Positions 34,067 through 44,558 are shown, numbered from the stretch's first letter. The stretch: 64,000 nt of DNA from Alteromonas marina (GCF_000808575.1 NZ_JWLW01000023.1:248001-312000); one strand, 5' to 3'. Notes: generated by a model from the letters alone, not told the origin. Numbers and translations: made by a program.

Positions 34067-35647
34067 ATGAGCGATACGTTAATAGAACTATCGCGGTGGC
34101 AATTTGCATTAACTGCAATGTTCCACTTTATATTTGTACCCTTAACTTTGGGGCTTAGTTTCTTACTTGCCATTATGGAATCGGTATACGTAATGACGGG
34201 TAAAGAAATTTATAAGCAGATGACCCAGTTCTGGGGAAAGCTGTTTGGAATTAACTTTGCCATTGGTGTAGCCACAGGCTTAACCATGGAATTCCAGTTT
34301 GGAATGAACTGGTCGTATTATTCTCACTACGTAGGCGATATCTTCGGCGCGCCACTTGCCATCGAAGGTCTAATGGCCTTTTTCCTGGAATCTACCTTTG
34401 TGGGGTTGTTCTTCTTTGGCTGGGACAAAATGTCAAAGGTGAAGCATCTTATGGCGACTTGGCTGGTGGCCATTGGTTCAAACTTCTCTGCACTGTGGAT
34501 CTTGATTGCTAACGGATGGATGCAATACCCAGTAGGCGCTGAATTTAATTTTGAAGCCATGCGTATGGAAATGACCAGCTTTGCTGAGGTCATTTTTAAC
34601 CCCGTAGCACAGGTCAAATTTGTTCACACTGTATCAGCAGGCTATGTTACCGGCGCAATGTTTGTGTTGGCAATTTCAAGTTACTACCTGCTTAATCATA
34701 AGCATATCGCCTTTGCGCGCCGTTCGTTCGCCATAGCTGCTAGCTTTGGCCTAGCCTCAACGCTTTCTGTGATCGTGCTAGGTGATGAAAGTGGTTATGA
34801 GCTTGGTGATGTACAAAAAGTGAAGCTGGCAGCAGTTGAAGCTGAGTACGAAACCCATCCTGCACCTGCGCCGTTTACTGTGTTTGGTATTCCAAACGAC
34901 GAGAAGCAGGAAACCGAGTACGCCCTTCAAATTCCTTGGGCAATGGGCATTATTGCTACCCGTTCGTTAACCGAAGAAGTAAAAGGTATTAAGGATCTTA
35001 AAGAAGAGAATCGCGAGCGTATTTTAAGCGGAATTAAAGCCTATGAAGTGCTTGATGATGTAAGAAACGGCACCGCGACAGCTGAGCAACGTACTGCCTT
35101 CGACCAAAATAAAGACAGTTTGGGCTACGCTATGTTGCTAGAGCCTTTCACTGAGAACGTTTCAAATCCTTCTGATGCAGCGCTTCAACAGGCAGTAGAT
35201 TACAGCATTCCGCCGGTTGCCCCATTGTTTTGGAGTTTCCGCCTTATGGTTGTGGCTGGCTTTATTATGCTTGCGCTATTTATGTGCGCCTTTTACTACA
35301 GCACTAAACACAAGATTACGAAGCCACGCTGGTTATTAAAAAGCGCGCTCTACGGCTTACCGCTTCCTTGGATTGCTTGTGAGGCTGGCTGGTTTGTCGC
35401 TGAATATGGCCGCCAGCCATGGTCAATTGCAGAGGTGCTTCCGGTGCATACGTCGGTATCTAACCTCGCGGTAAGCGATGTGGTAATAACCCTAGTAGCC
35501 TACAGTGCTTTCTACACCGGCATGTTCATTATTGGTTTTTACTTAATGAAGAAGTTTGCCAAAAAAGGGCCAGTTCCACCTGAAGATAAGCAGTCTGACA
35601 CTGAATTAGATCTTATTGACCTTGATGAGCAAGGAGCAAAAGCATGA
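34067..35647 (+). CDS. cydA: Cytochrome bd oxidase subunit I
   Basis: Quinol-oxidizing subunit of the high-affinity bd terminal oxidase in the inner membrane. 526 residues. Haem ligands expected from E. coli are present: His20 (MFHFIF), His187 (FVHTVSAGY) and Met394 (SFRLMVV). The GDESGYELGD segment opens the periplasmic Q-loop, and the length fits the long-loop (E. coli-like) class. A ribosome site AGGGAG precedes the ATG. It overlaps cydB by 4 bases. Likely controlled by the upstream sigma-54 promoter and palindrome. Confidence 0.97.
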   Translation: MSDTLIELSRWQFALTAMFHFIFVPLTLGLSFLLAIMESVYVMTGKEIYKQMTQFWGKLFGINFAIGVATGLTMEFQFGMNWSYYSHYVGDIFGAPLAIEGLMAFFLESTFVGLFFFGWDKMSKVKHLMATWLVAIGSNFSALWILIANGWMQYPVGAEFNFEAMRMEMTSFAEVIFNPVAQVKFVHTVSAGYVTGAMFVLAISSYYLLNHKHIAFARRSFAIAASFGLASTLSVIVLGDESGYELGDVQKVKLAAVEAEYETHPAPAPFTVFGIPNDEKQETEYALQIPWAMGIIATRSLTEEVKGIKDLKEENRERILSGIKAYEVLDDVRNGTATAEQRTAFDQNKDSLGYAMLLEPFTENVSNPSDAALQQAVDYSIPPVAPLFWSFRLMVVAGFIMLALFMCAFYYSTKHKITKPRWLLKSALYGLPLPWIACEAGWFVAEYGRQPWSIAEVLPVHTSVSNLAVSDVVITLVAYSAFYTGMFIIGFYLMKKFAKKGPVPPEDKQSDTELDLIDLDEQGAKA

Positions 35648-36780
35648 TTGATTATGAACTACTGAGAGTCATTTGGTGGTGCTTGGTTGGCGTTCTGCTA
35701 ATTGGCTTCGCGGTTACTGATGGCTTCGATTTGGGCGTTGGAGCACTGCTCACGCTTATTGGTAAAAATGACAAAGAACGTCGCGTAATGATAAACACGG
35801 TAGGCCCGCATTGGGATGGCAACCAAGTTTGGTTTATCACCGCAGGTGGCGCTATTTTCGCTGCGTGGCCGATGATTTACGCCACTGCGTTTTCTGGTTT
35901 TTACTTAGCGCTGGCCCTTACCTTAATTGCCCTTTGGATGCGCCCGATAGGCTTTGATTACCGCAGTAAATTACCTAACCCGCAGTGGCGTAAAGCGTGG
36001 GATTGGGCGTTATTTGCTGGCGGTATTATCCCAGCCCTTATCTTTGGTGTGGCGTTTGGTAACCTGCTGTTGGGCGTACCGTTTGAAATGGACAGCACGC
36101 TTAAATCAACCTACACAGGCTCGTTCTTTGGCCTTTTAACACCGTTTGCGCTGGTGGCAGGACTGCTTTCAGTGGCTATGTTGCTGAACCACGGTGCAAC
36201 CTGGCTACAAATGAAAACCGATGGCTTTATTGAAGTTCGCGCACGTGCAGTATCGGTTGTGTTAAGCCTGACTGGTGTAACGCTATTTGTACTTGCAGGT
36301 CTGTGGGTAGCATTTGGATTAGATGGCTTCGTGATTACCTCGTCAATTGACACCATTGCTACGTCAAATCCACTTAAGAAAGAGGTTGCTATTGAAGCTG
36401 GGGCTTGGATGAGCAACTACAGCAAATACCCCCTTATGATGGCAGCACCTGTGTTGGGCATTATTGCGGGTTTGGCCTGTGCGCTTTTCTCTAAGAAGGG
36501 TAATGCAGGTATGGCGTTTGTATCGAGTGCGTTATTTATAGCAGGCGTTATCTTAACGGCTGGCTTCTCTATGTTCCCATTTCTAATGCCAAGCATCACT
36601 ATGCCAGAGGCGAGCTTAACGGTTTGGGACGCAACGTCTAGCCATATGACGCTCAACGTAATGTTTATCGTTGCCTGTATCTTTGTGCCTATTGTACTTA
36701 GCTACACGGCCTATAGCTTTTACGTAATGCGCGGGCGTATTAAAAATGAAGACCTTGACCAGTCTCACACCATTTATTAA
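35644..36780 (+). CDS. cydB: Cytochrome bd oxidase subunit II
   Basis: 378 residues with the CydB signature at the N-terminus (RVIWWCLVGVLLIGFAVTDG, FDLGVG) and HWDGNQVWFITAGGAIFAAWP. It pairs with CydA to form the oxidase core. An ATGA overlap with cydA indicates translational coupling, and cydX follows after 10 bases. Confidence 0.97.
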   Translation: MIDYELLRVIWWCLVGVLLIGFAVTDGFDLGVGALLTLIGKNDKERRVMINTVGPHWDGNQVWFITAGGAIFAAWPMIYATAFSGFYLALALTLIALWMRPIGFDYRSKLPNPQWRKAWDWALFAGGIIPALIFGVAFGNLLLGVPFEMDSTLKSTYTGSFFGLLTPFALVAGLLSVAMLLNHGATWLQMKTDGFIEVRARAVSVVLSLTGVTLFVLAGLWVAFGLDGFVITSSIDTIATSNPLKKEVAIEAGAWMSNYSKYPLMMAAPVLGIIAGLACALFSKKGNAGMAFVSSALFIAGVILTAGFSMFPFLMPSITMPEASLTVWDATSSHMTLNVMFIVACIFVPIVLSYTAYSFYVMRGRIKNEDLDQSHTIY

Positions 36781-36790
36781 GGAGAACGCT

Positions 36791-36904
36791 ATGTGGTATT
36801 TCGCTTGGATTTTAGGAGTTTTACTGGCGTGCTCTTTTGGCATTATCAACGCCATGTGGTTGGAGTCGACGGAAAATATGGATAGGCCCGAAGACCAAGA
36901 GTAG
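36791..36904 (+). CDS. cydX: Cytochrome bd small subunit CydX
   Basis: 37 residues, one membrane helix. The family hallmark MWYFAWILG is at the start, followed by N-A-M-W-L-E and an acidic tail. It has GGAG 7 bases before the ATG. CydX stabilises haem d in the bd oxidase. Third gene of the cydABX operon. Confidence 0.93.
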   Translation: MWYFAWILGVLLACSFGIINAMWLESTENMDRPEDQE

Positions 36905-36957
36905 AAGCGGAGGTAGGCTGGCCGAAGAACACGCCGTGAACCCGTCCTTGGGGGCTT

Positions 36958-36981
36958 TTCAGCAGCGTCCCTGCTGCTGAA
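36958..36981 (+). other. Hairpin between cydX and cydD
   Basis: TTCAGCAG/CTGCTGAA with an 8-base loop and no T-run. It could mark processing or attenuation between cydABX and cydDC. The 229-base gap otherwise holds no gene I can support. Confidence 0.3.
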
Positions 36982-37133
36982 GGTTTGAAAACGGGTGAAC
37001 ACCGAGTCATCAGTTTAGTTGGCAGGTGTTGGAGCGTTCTTGCAGCCAGCCCACCACGACTTCGAAAAGAATGAAAAAAAATGCGAGATTTGCTCTCGTT
37101 ACTAAGTAACGAAAAAGATGAGTCAAAACCACA

Positions 37134-39011
37134 GTGATCAAAGAAAAAGTTCCCAACCGGCAAACGCTCAACGCGTGGTCCAATAAGATAGATAAGGCGC
37201 AGTCGCTTGGCTTGCGTACCTCTCTTATGGCCCTAGTAATGGTTAAGTGTTTGTCGCTTTTTTCTTTGATTATTGGGTTCTATTGTTTTTCACATATTGC
37301 TCATGACTGGGTAGTAAACCAGACTCCTGCAACAGCGAGTGATGTCACAGGACTTGCCGTTTCTCTGGGGCTTAGCTGGCTGCTACAAGGCGCATTCAAT
37401 GCCTTATCTAGTAGTGCAAGAATGCAGGTGTTAAACAAGCTCGAACAGCACCTACAACACGTATTCATTGAGCGTCAACATGCGCTTATTCGACTGCACT
37501 CGGTTTACTATTGGCAAACGTTGTGGCTACAGCACTTACAGGCTTTTGCCGACTGGGCACTTGAATATCGAGTGCAGCAATTGATTGCAGTTGTTGTCCC
37601 ATTATTTGCTTTAGCCGTTATCTTTTATGTGAACCCCGTTATAGGGATTGGCCTACTGCTTACATTGCCAGTAGTGCCACTTTTTATGATTATTGTGGGT
37701 AAAGGGGCGGCAGCCCTTCATCGAAAGCACTTTATCGCCCTTGAACGTTTGGGAAGTTTATTTACTGATAGGTTAGCTGCATTGCCTATGCTGACTAGCT
37801 ATCAGGCGCATCAAAAGCAAACTGCCCTGCTAAAAGATGCCAGTGAAAACTTGAATGCGCGTACTATGAAAGTAGTGAGCGTAGCCTTTTTGTCCAACAG
37901 CGTGCTCGACTTCTTCGCAACACTCGCGGTTGCACTTACGGCAGTATTTATTGGTTTTTCACTGTTAGGTGAATTGAGTCTAGGGCCGGAAATAACGCTC
38001 CAGCAAGGCTTATGGATATTGCTGACCGTACCTTTGTTGCTAAGTGAAATGAAAAAGTTGGGGCAGGTATACCATCAGAAGGCGCAAGCAGAAGCAGCCA
38101 AAACTGAGCTCGCGCCGTTATTCTCGTGCTTCACGCAAAATCTTGATGATAGTGCTGTGAACGCGGTTAACACTGCCACAACCCACTATCATTTATCAGA
38201 ACCCAGTGTATTGCTAACGGCTAACAATCTTAAGGTCTATGACATTAACGCCGGGCAAACTCACTCACAAAGCTCTCACGCTACAACGGCTGTTGATGAG
38301 CCGTCTGTGCTTTTGCACGCTGAATCTCTAGAAGTATCAAAGGGCGACAAAATACTTATTAGCGGGCGCTCAGGTTCGGGTAAAACACTGTTATTAGAAG
38401 CCCTAGGTGGTCAAAGACCTAGCACACATACATTCAGTGAACCTGTAATTTGGATAACCCAGCACCCCGTGATTACGCCAGGTACCGTGCGTGAGAACTT
38501 GTGTTTAAACGACAGCTATACAGACGACGCGCTTATGAAAGCGCTAGAAGCAGTAGAGCTTGACGCGTGGCTGTCGTTGTTGCCTTTGGGGCTTGATACG
38601 GTAATGACTGATTATCCGCTGCTTTCAGGTGGAGAAGCGCAACGGCTGTCGCTAGCGAGAGCGCTGTTGCGCAAAGACAATATATGGTTGCTCGATGAAC
38701 CCACGGCCCATTTACCTGATGCTCAGCACACAAGATTGGCACAGCTAATTGAACGTTTGGGTAAAGATAAAACACTAATTTGGGCTTCTCACAAAGCACT
38801 CCCTGCAAACTGGTTTAACCGCTTTTGGACGGTATCGAGAAGCACGCCCGAACAAGACGCCATTTCCAACTCAAAGTCAAAATCAGAGGCAGGGCTTAAA
38901 AGCAAACTAGGCGCATTACAAGACGAGCACCTACAAGGCTGTAGCAGTGTGACGGCAACGAGCTCTAAGGCGAATGCCAATCAAAAGGAGTGTGGCCTTG
39001 ATGAAAAGTAA
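37134..39011 (+). CDS. cydD: Cysteine/glutathione ABC exporter subunit CydD
   Basis: One half of the CydDC heterodimer, which exports reductant thiols and is needed to assemble bd oxidase. 625 residues: six membrane helices (about 25-300), then an ATPase domain with Walker A GRSGSGKT, signature LLSGGEAQRLSLARAL and Walker B IWLLDEPTAHL. The C-terminal 50 residues are an unusual Ser/Lys-rich tail. The start GTG 37134 has no strong ribosome site, so the N-terminus is uncertain. It overlaps cydC by 11 bases. Confidence 0.92.
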   Translation: MIKEKVPNRQTLNAWSNKIDKAQSLGLRTSLMALVMVKCLSLFSLIIGFYCFSHIAHDWVVNQTPATASDVTGLAVSLGLSWLLQGAFNALSSSARMQVLNKLEQHLQHVFIERQHALIRLHSVYYWQTLWLQHLQAFADWALEYRVQQLIAVVVPLFALAVIFYVNPVIGIGLLLTLPVVPLFMIIVGKGAAALHRKHFIALERLGSLFTDRLAALPMLTSYQAHQKQTALLKDASENLNARTMKVVSVAFLSNSVLDFFATLAVALTAVFIGFSLLGELSLGPEITLQQGLWILLTVPLLLSEMKKLGQVYHQKAQAEAAKTELAPLFSCFTQNLDDSAVNAVNTATTHYHLSEPSVLLTANNLKVYDINAGQTHSQSSHATTAVDEPSVLLHAESLEVSKGDKILISGRSGSGKTLLLEALGGQRPSTHTFSEPVIWITQHPVITPGTVRENLCLNDSYTDDALMKALEAVELDAWLSLLPLGLDTVMTDYPLLSGGEAQRLSLARALLRKDNIWLLDEPTAHLPDAQHTRLAQLIERLGKDKTLIWASHKALPANWFNRFWTVSRSTPEQDAISNSKSKSEAGLKSKLGALQDEHLQGCSSVTATSSKANANQKECGLDEK

Positions 39012-40590
39012 ACCGGCTTACCTCACGCTGCTGCTTGCTCTTTTACACGGTGTGGCAGGAATAACCATTCTCGTTATTTCTTCGTGGTTCATCGCTATCA
39101 GTGCTATTGCACCTGTAGGTTTTAACTACGTTATTCCGGCGGTGGTCATTCGCGCGCTAGCGCTACTTCGCATAGCATCTGGGTATGCCAGTATGTGGGT
39201 GGGGCACAACGATTTACTTGCGCGTATCGCAGGTGTGCGACTACGTGTTTTTAGGCAACTTGAAAACAGTAAAATTACCGACAAAGCCTTCACCACAGAA
39301 GCGTTAGCACAGCACACCGAAGAGCTTGCCAGCCGTTGGATTGCATGGATAGCTCCGCTTTCTAACATTACATTTATATTCACAAATCTTTGCGTTGTTG
39401 CAGTATGGTTTAACCTTCCCAGTACCTCATTTTTAATTACGCTTTTTGCTATTTGGTTAGTGGCAGTGGTGGTACAAGGCTTAGGTGCACTCAATATTGC
39501 CAAACGAGTAACGACAGAAAATAAGGCATTTCGCCAGCAATCAGCCGACTTTCTTAATTGCAGCGCTATATGGCACTTAAATAAAGCAATGAACAACATG
39601 CCAAAGGAAGAGGGAAGGCATGTGATCAATAGTGTGCCGAGTGCTGACAGGGTGTGGCGACAACAAACTACGCAGAAAGACAAAGCTTTACGCGCGAGCT
39701 GGTGGTTTCAAGGCGCGGCATTTTTTGCGGTAGTGTTAGTTATGTCGGGCGCAGTTAGTCCAATATCTGACTTTTCGTATATGCCTATTGCTATTGTTGT
39801 GCCCATGATATTGATGGCTGCGCCTGATTGGGCTGGTGCAGCTTTTCACAGCATTACCAAGTTTGCACAGCACAAACAAAGCGCGAAGGCCCTTAAAAAT
39901 CTCAAAACCTCACCCATTAAACTACTTGAACGCACCGAACTGCACCATTCACTCACGTTATCTGGCTATACTGCTAAAAATAGACGCTTACCTTTGGTTA
40001 GCGCTACATTTCCAGCCACTGGCATCGTATGCATATCCGGGCCGTCAGGCTGTGGTAAGTCATCCTTGCTTCAGTCAATTGCTGGAGTGCTGCCATCTAC
40101 AGGCATTAAAGAGGTAGATGGCATGCGTATACCCGATGGCTTAATTACAAACTGGCGCTATGTGGAACAAGAGCCAATAGTACTTTCTGGCAGTGTCTCT
40201 TCAAATTTAGACCCTGCCGGAATGGGTATTCCCCTTGATGACATGACTAACCTGTTAGCTCAATTAGGGCTAGAGGCACTGTTGCCGTTGTCTATGTGGG
40301 TTGGCAAGGCGGGTAGGACGCTCTCTGGGGGAGAGCGTAAGCGACTAGCCTTAGCGCGCGCTATTTTATCTCACGCAAAAGTGTTGCTTGTTGATGAACC
40401 CTTCGAGGGCTTGGATGTGACTACTCAGCATAAAGTGTGTGAGGTATTAAATCGCTACGCTGCCAACCATCTCATCCTAGTTGCTTCTCACGTTACGCCA
40501 AGCGCGTTAAATGTATCATCAACACTACTATTAGAAGAGGCGAGAATGGATAACCTTTGTGCAGGTCAGCATGCTATCAGGTTGCCTTAA
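39001..40590 (+). CDS. cydC: Cysteine/glutathione ABC exporter subunit CydC
   Basis: Partner of CydD. 529 residues: transmembrane domain (about 1-285), then ATPase with Walker A GPSGCGKS, signature TLSGGERKRLALARAI and Walker B VLLVDEPFEGL. I start at ATG 39001, 10 bases after AAGGAG; the upstream in-frame GTG and TTG are closer to that site and cannot be excluded. It converges with the sugar-porter gene with a 19-base gap. Confidence 0.92.
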   Translation: MKSKPAYLTLLLALLHGVAGITILVISSWFIAISAIAPVGFNYVIPAVVIRALALLRIASGYASMWVGHNDLLARIAGVRLRVFRQLENSKITDKAFTTEALAQHTEELASRWIAWIAPLSNITFIFTNLCVVAVWFNLPSTSFLITLFAIWLVAVVVQGLGALNIAKRVTTENKAFRQQSADFLNCSAIWHLNKAMNNMPKEEGRHVINSVPSADRVWRQQTTQKDKALRASWWFQGAAFFAVVLVMSGAVSPISDFSYMPIAIVVPMILMAAPDWAGAAFHSITKFAQHKQSAKALKNLKTSPIKLLERTELHHSLTLSGYTAKNRRLPLVSATFPATGIVCISGPSGCGKSSLLQSIAGVLPSTGIKEVDGMRIPDGLITNWRYVEQEPIVLSGSVSSNLDPAGMGIPLDDMTNLLAQLGLEALLPLSMWVGKAGRTLSGGERKRLALARAILSHAKVLLVDEPFEGLDVTTQHKVCEVLNRYAANHLILVASHVTPSALNVSSTLLLEEARMDNLCAGQHAIRLP

Positions 40591-40609
40591 TATACAGGAT
40601 TGACCTCAG

Positions 40610-42178
40610 CTAAGCGGATCGCTCAAATTCTTCCGTGATTTCTTCCAACGTTCTTCCTTTTGTTTCTGGGAAGAACTTAGCAACTAATATCAGGCTGACT
40701 AAGGCAAACACGCCGTAAATTGCAAACGTGGCCGCGGCTCCCAAGTTGGCCAACTCCCAAGGGAAAACAACTTGAACTAGAAAACTGGTGAGTGAATTCA
40801 CCATGCCCACTAATGAAATAGCCAAAGCGCGGGTTTGATTCGGAAAAATTTCAGCAAGCATTGCCCACATCACAGGGCCAAGGGACATCGCGAACGAAGC
40901 AACAAACGCAATGATGCCAAACAACACTAAAGGTGCATTCATATTAATACTGCTAGTTAGCAATGGTTGCTGATATGCATCGTATTCGTCGCTGGTAAGT
41001 GTGGTCTTTAGCGTGCGCTTAAACTCGACGTCTGAATAATAAGTATCGTTGGTTAATGATGTTAGCTTTATTGCCACACTCGGCGCGTCTAGCTGTATTT
41101 CGCTTATGGCCGTTTGCTGTACTTGATATGTCGCCTGTTTAAAGCCATAGGTACAAATAGACATGCTGATCACTACGCCAGTTAAGCCAATCAGCAGCAG
41201 CGGTTTTCTTCCCCATCTATCAATGGTCAGCATAGCGACTACGGTAAATGCTACGTTAACCAAGCCAATCCATACAGCCTGCATAAATGCCGCATTGGTA
41301 CCTACACCGCTTTGTTCAAAAATCGTGGGCGCGTAAAAAAAGATAACGTTAATGCCGGTAATTTGCTGAGCAATGGCAATAATAATGCCGACCATTAACG
41401 GAAATCGCATGGCCTTTGCTTTTAGAAAGCCCAGGCGTTCACGAAAAGGCCACGACTTTTCTTTAAGTGAAGACGCTATATCTTCAACAAGAGCGCTGGC
41501 TTGGGCTTTGTCAAATAAGCGGTTTATAACCTGTTCGGCTTCCTCGTGTTGGCATTTTAGTACCAGCCACCTGGGGCTACGCGGAATAGTAAACAGTAAA
41601 CCAAACCATAGTGCAGCGGGAATAACCTCCAAGCCCAGCATGTAGCGCCACAAATGCGTATCTATACCCCATTCAGTAACCCAACCTGCACCGCTATTGC
41701 TGAGCTGCAACAGGTAATAGTTGGTGAAATAGGATAGGGCGAAGCCAAATACAATATTTAGCTGGTTCACCGACACCATTTTGCCTCGGTTTTCTGGAGC
41801 GCTTATTTCCGAAATATACAGTGGGGCAATGATCAGCGAACAAAACGCAATGCCGCCGATAAAGCGAGAAAGCACTAATAGTTCGAAATTAGGGGCTAAG
41901 GCTGAGCCGACAGAAGAAAGCAGGTAAAGGAAAGCGACAAGAATGAGGGCTTTGCGCCTGCCAATAGCGTCGCTAACGCCGCCGGCAAATAGCATGGCTA
42001 TTAGCGCGCCTAGTGTCGGTGAGCTTACGACGAAGCCTTGCTGCCAATCGCTTAGGTTAAATTCGGCATCGATAAAGCCATTGGCTCCTGCTATTACACT
42101 GGCATCGAAGCCAAAAATAAACCCTCCAAGAGAGACAATGAGTGTGTAATACAGCGACGGAGACAGGGCTTTATTCAT
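40610..42178 (-). CDS. Sugar porter family MFS transporter
   Basis: 522 residues, 12 membrane helices with sugar-porter motifs: GGFIFGFDASVIAGA in helix 1, GGVSDAIGRRKAL, and the PESPR-equivalent (IPRSPRWL) after helix 6, plus FPETKGRTLEE at the C-terminus. Likely glucose or another monosaccharide-proton symporter. A longer than usual periplasmic insert (about 360-410) separates helices 9 and 10. It is the last gene of the GH1-lacI-porter operon, starting 1 base after lacI ends. Confidence 0.9.
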   Translation of the reverse strand: MNKALSPSLYYTLIVSLGGFIFGFDASVIAGANGFIDAEFNLSDWQQGFVVSSPTLGALIAMLFAGGVSDAIGRRKALILVAFLYLLSSVGSALAPNFELLVLSRFIGGIAFCSLIIAPLYISEISAPENRGKMVSVNQLNIVFGFALSYFTNYYLLQLSNSGAGWVTEWGIDTHLWRYMLGLEVIPAALWFGLLFTIPRSPRWLVLKCQHEEAEQVINRLFDKAQASALVEDIASSLKEKSWPFRERLGFLKAKAMRFPLMVGIIIAIAQQITGINVIFFYAPTIFEQSGVGTNAAFMQAVWIGLVNVAFTVVAMLTIDRWGRKPLLLIGLTGVVISMSICTYGFKQATYQVQQTAISEIQLDAPSVAIKLTSLTNDTYYSDVEFKRTLKTTLTSDEYDAYQQPLLTSSINMNAPLVLFGIIAFVASFAMSLGPVMWAMLAEIFPNQTRALAISLVGMVNSLTSFLVQVVFPWELANLGAAATFAIYGVFALVSLILVAKFFPETKGRTLEEITEEFERSA

Positions 42179-42179
42179 T

Positions 42180-43181
42180 TTATAATTTGCCTAATGTGTC
42201 CCTATTTACTACTTCGGGTTCAAATAAGTGCTCAATAGGAATAGGGCTTTTTATGTCATAAACATGTTGTAGCACCCAATAAGCAGCCATTTCTCCCATA
42301 GCGTGAATAGGGTTATTAATGGTAGTGAGTTTTGGATAAAGGTAGCGCGAAAACAGTACGTTATCGAAGCCAATGATAGAAAGCTGTGACGGTATATCAA
42401 AACCCGCTTCTCTTGCGGCGGTCATTGCGCCAGAGGCCATTTCGTCGTTAGCACATACCAATGCGGTAAAGTCAGAGAATGTTTTCTGAAGATGCTGCAT
42501 ACCTTCTTGGCCTGATGACTCGTGGAAATCGCCTTCAAAGACGCTCGTTTCATCAAAAGTTAGCCCTGCTTCTTGTAGCGCTCTTTTGTGACCTGCCAGA
42601 CGATCGCTCGCATCCTTTTTAAATAGCGGGCCGCTAATGTACGCAATCTTTTTATGGCCAGCATCAATAGCGGCTTTCGTTGCCATGTAACCGCCTCTTT
42701 CGTTGTCCACAACAAAGCAGTTCTCGTCGAGAGCGTCCACTTTTCGGTTTATCACAACAACGGGGATCTTACTGTCTACTAGTGTTTTTAAGTAGTCATC
42801 GGAGACGGCTTCAGCGTGAAGAATCAAGGCATCGCAACGGCGGCTTTTTAAAAACTCAATAGCTTCGTGCTCGCGCTTTTCATCCACATGACCGGCGGTA
42901 ATAATAACGTGCTTACCATTTTGTTTTAGCACATGTTCTACCGTACTCATCAGGTCGCCAAAGTAAGAGCCGTGCAGTTCTGATACGAGCAAACCGACGC
43001 TGTTAGTGCGGTTTGATGCAAGAGATTGCGCAATAGCATTGGGCTGGTATCCCAACGATGCCATAGCATCCTCTACTTTTTTGCGGGTGCGCTCGCTTAC
43101 CTTCGCGTTGCCATTCATAACGCGAGAAACGGTAGCTAACGAAACACCTGCGGCCTCTGATACTTGGTAAATTGTTGCCAT
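42180..43181 (-). CDS. LacI-family regulator of the beta-glucan locus
   Basis: 333 residues. The N-terminal helix-turn-helix (IYQVSEAAGVSLATVSRVMNG) and hinge helix (NAIAQSLASNRT) recognise palindromes such as TGTAAGCGCTTACA. The effector domain is periplasmic-binding-like. It is in the GH1 operon, and four matching operators flank its own operon, the transporter-GH3 operon and the GH16-receptor operon. It is therefore the likely glucose- or oligosaccharide-responsive repressor of the locus. Confidence 0.92.
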   Translation of the reverse strand: MATIYQVSEAAGVSLATVSRVMNGNAKVSERTRKKVEDAMASLGYQPNAIAQSLASNRTNSVGLLVSELHGSYFGDLMSTVEHVLKQNGKHVIITAGHVDEKREHEAIEFLKSRRCDALILHAEAVSDDYLKTLVDSKIPVVVINRKVDALDENCFVVDNERGGYMATKAAIDAGHKKIAYISGPLFKKDASDRLAGHKRALQEAGLTFDETSVFEGDFHESSGQEGMQHLQKTFSDFTALVCANDEMASGAMTAAREAGFDIPSQLSIIGFDNVLFSRYLYPKLTTINNPIHAMGEMAAYWVLQHVYDIKSPIPIEHLFEPEVVNRDTLGKL

Positions 43182-43199
43182 ACGGTTTGGTACTTGTCC

Positions 43200-44558
43200 T
43201 TATTTGATACCGCTAATGTACCCATTTATCCGGCTCTTAACCAGTTTTGAATAAGCCAAAGCGCTTTGTTTTGGCGTACGTTTTTGGGTTGCGTAGTCGA
43301 CATAAACTATGCCGAAACGCTTTGAATAGCCCAGTGCCCACTCAAAGTTGTCCATTAGGCTCCATGCAAAATATCCGCGTATGTCTACGCCTTTTTCTAT
43401 TGCTTCATTTACCGCATTTAAATGGGTGTGGAAGTAGGCGGTACGCCCATTGTCCAACACTTCCCCATCTATGAGCTCATCATCCATTGCTGCTCCGTTT
43501 TCAGTGATATAGATAGGCGGTAAATCGTAGCGTTGGTGCAAATCAACAAGCAGCTCGGTAAAGGCATCAGGAGTGATTTCCCAGCCCATTGCGGTTAATT
43601 CGGTTGTGGCTGGAGGCACAATTTCAAACCAACCATTGCCATCACTTTGATACACAGTGCGGGTGTAATAATTAATGCCTAAGTAATCGATTGGTTGGCA
43701 AATTATAGCCATATCACCTTCCGCAATGTCGGGCCTAACGTCGGGAGCGAGCTTATCGATAATGTCTGGATATTTGCCTTCAATAATAGGTTTTAAATAC
43801 CATTGGTTTTGGTAATCATCGGCGAGTTTGGCGGCGTGTATGTCTTCCGGTGAATCACTTTTTGTATGGCAATTGCTAAAGTTAAGTACGATACCGTTTT
43901 GGCTTTTTGGGCAAACTCGGTTAAGCACTTTCAACGCTAAACCGTGAGCAAGCAATAAGTGATGCGCGGCCTTTCGGCCATTTGCCATGCCTGTCTTTCC
44001 AGGTGCATGAATGCCTGTCTCATAACCCAAATAGGCTGAACAAAATGGCTCGTTTAATGTCGCGTAGGAGTGGACTTTTTCGCCCAACGCGTTTGCTACG
44101 GCTTCAGCATATTTTTCGAATGCATAGGCTGTATTGCGATTAAGCCAGCCACCGTTGTCTTCAAGGTGTTGCGGTAAATCCCAGTGATAAAGCGTCACGA
44201 ACACTTTCATGCCGCGCTTGATAACTTCATTGACTAAGTTTATGTAAAAGCGCATGCCCACTTCGTTTACGCTACCGTCCTGTTTCATCACTCGCGGCCA
44301 CGAGATAGACAGTCTATAAGCATCAACACCGAGAGAATCAATTAGCTCTACATCTTGTTTCCACAAATCTACGTGGTTACAGGCAATGTCACCATTAGTG
44401 GCATCAGTAATGGCATTTTTCTTTTCGCAGAACGTGTCCCAAATACAATCTAATCTTCCTTTTCTGTCTCCCTCTATTTGGAAGCTTGATGTAGCCACAC
44501 CAAACAAAAAGTCTTTCGACAACATCATTGAGTTGGATGGAAGGTTAATTTCTTGCAT
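43200..44558 (-). CDS. GH1 beta-glucosidase
   Basis: 452 residues, GH1 TIM barrel. The acid/base Glu170 is in TLNEPFC and the nucleophile Glu353 in ITENGAA. There is no signal peptide, so it acts in the cytoplasm on imported beta-glucosides or laminari-oligosaccharides. It is the first gene of its operon. ATG 44558 has AGGA about 12 bases upstream; in-frame ATGs 10 codons in are possible alternatives. Confidence 0.92.
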   Translation of the reverse strand: MQEINLPSNSMMLSKDFLFGVATSSFQIEGDRKGRLDCIWDTFCEKKNAITDATNGDIACNHVDLWKQDVELIDSLGVDAYRLSISWPRVMKQDGSVNEVGMRFYINLVNEVIKRGMKVFVTLYHWDLPQHLEDNGGWLNRNTAYAFEKYAEAVANALGEKVHSYATLNEPFCSAYLGYETGIHAPGKTGMANGRKAAHHLLLAHGLALKVLNRVCPKSQNGIVLNFSNCHTKSDSPEDIHAAKLADDYQNQWYLKPIIEGKYPDIIDKLAPDVRPDIAEGDMAIICQPIDYLGINYYTRTVYQSDGNGWFEIVPPATTELTAMGWEITPDAFTELLVDLHQRYDLPPIYITENGAAMDDELIDGEVLDNGRTAYFHTHLNAVNEAIEKGVDIRGYFAWSLMDNFEWALGYSKRFGIVYVDYATQKRTPKQSALAYSKLVKSRINGYISGIK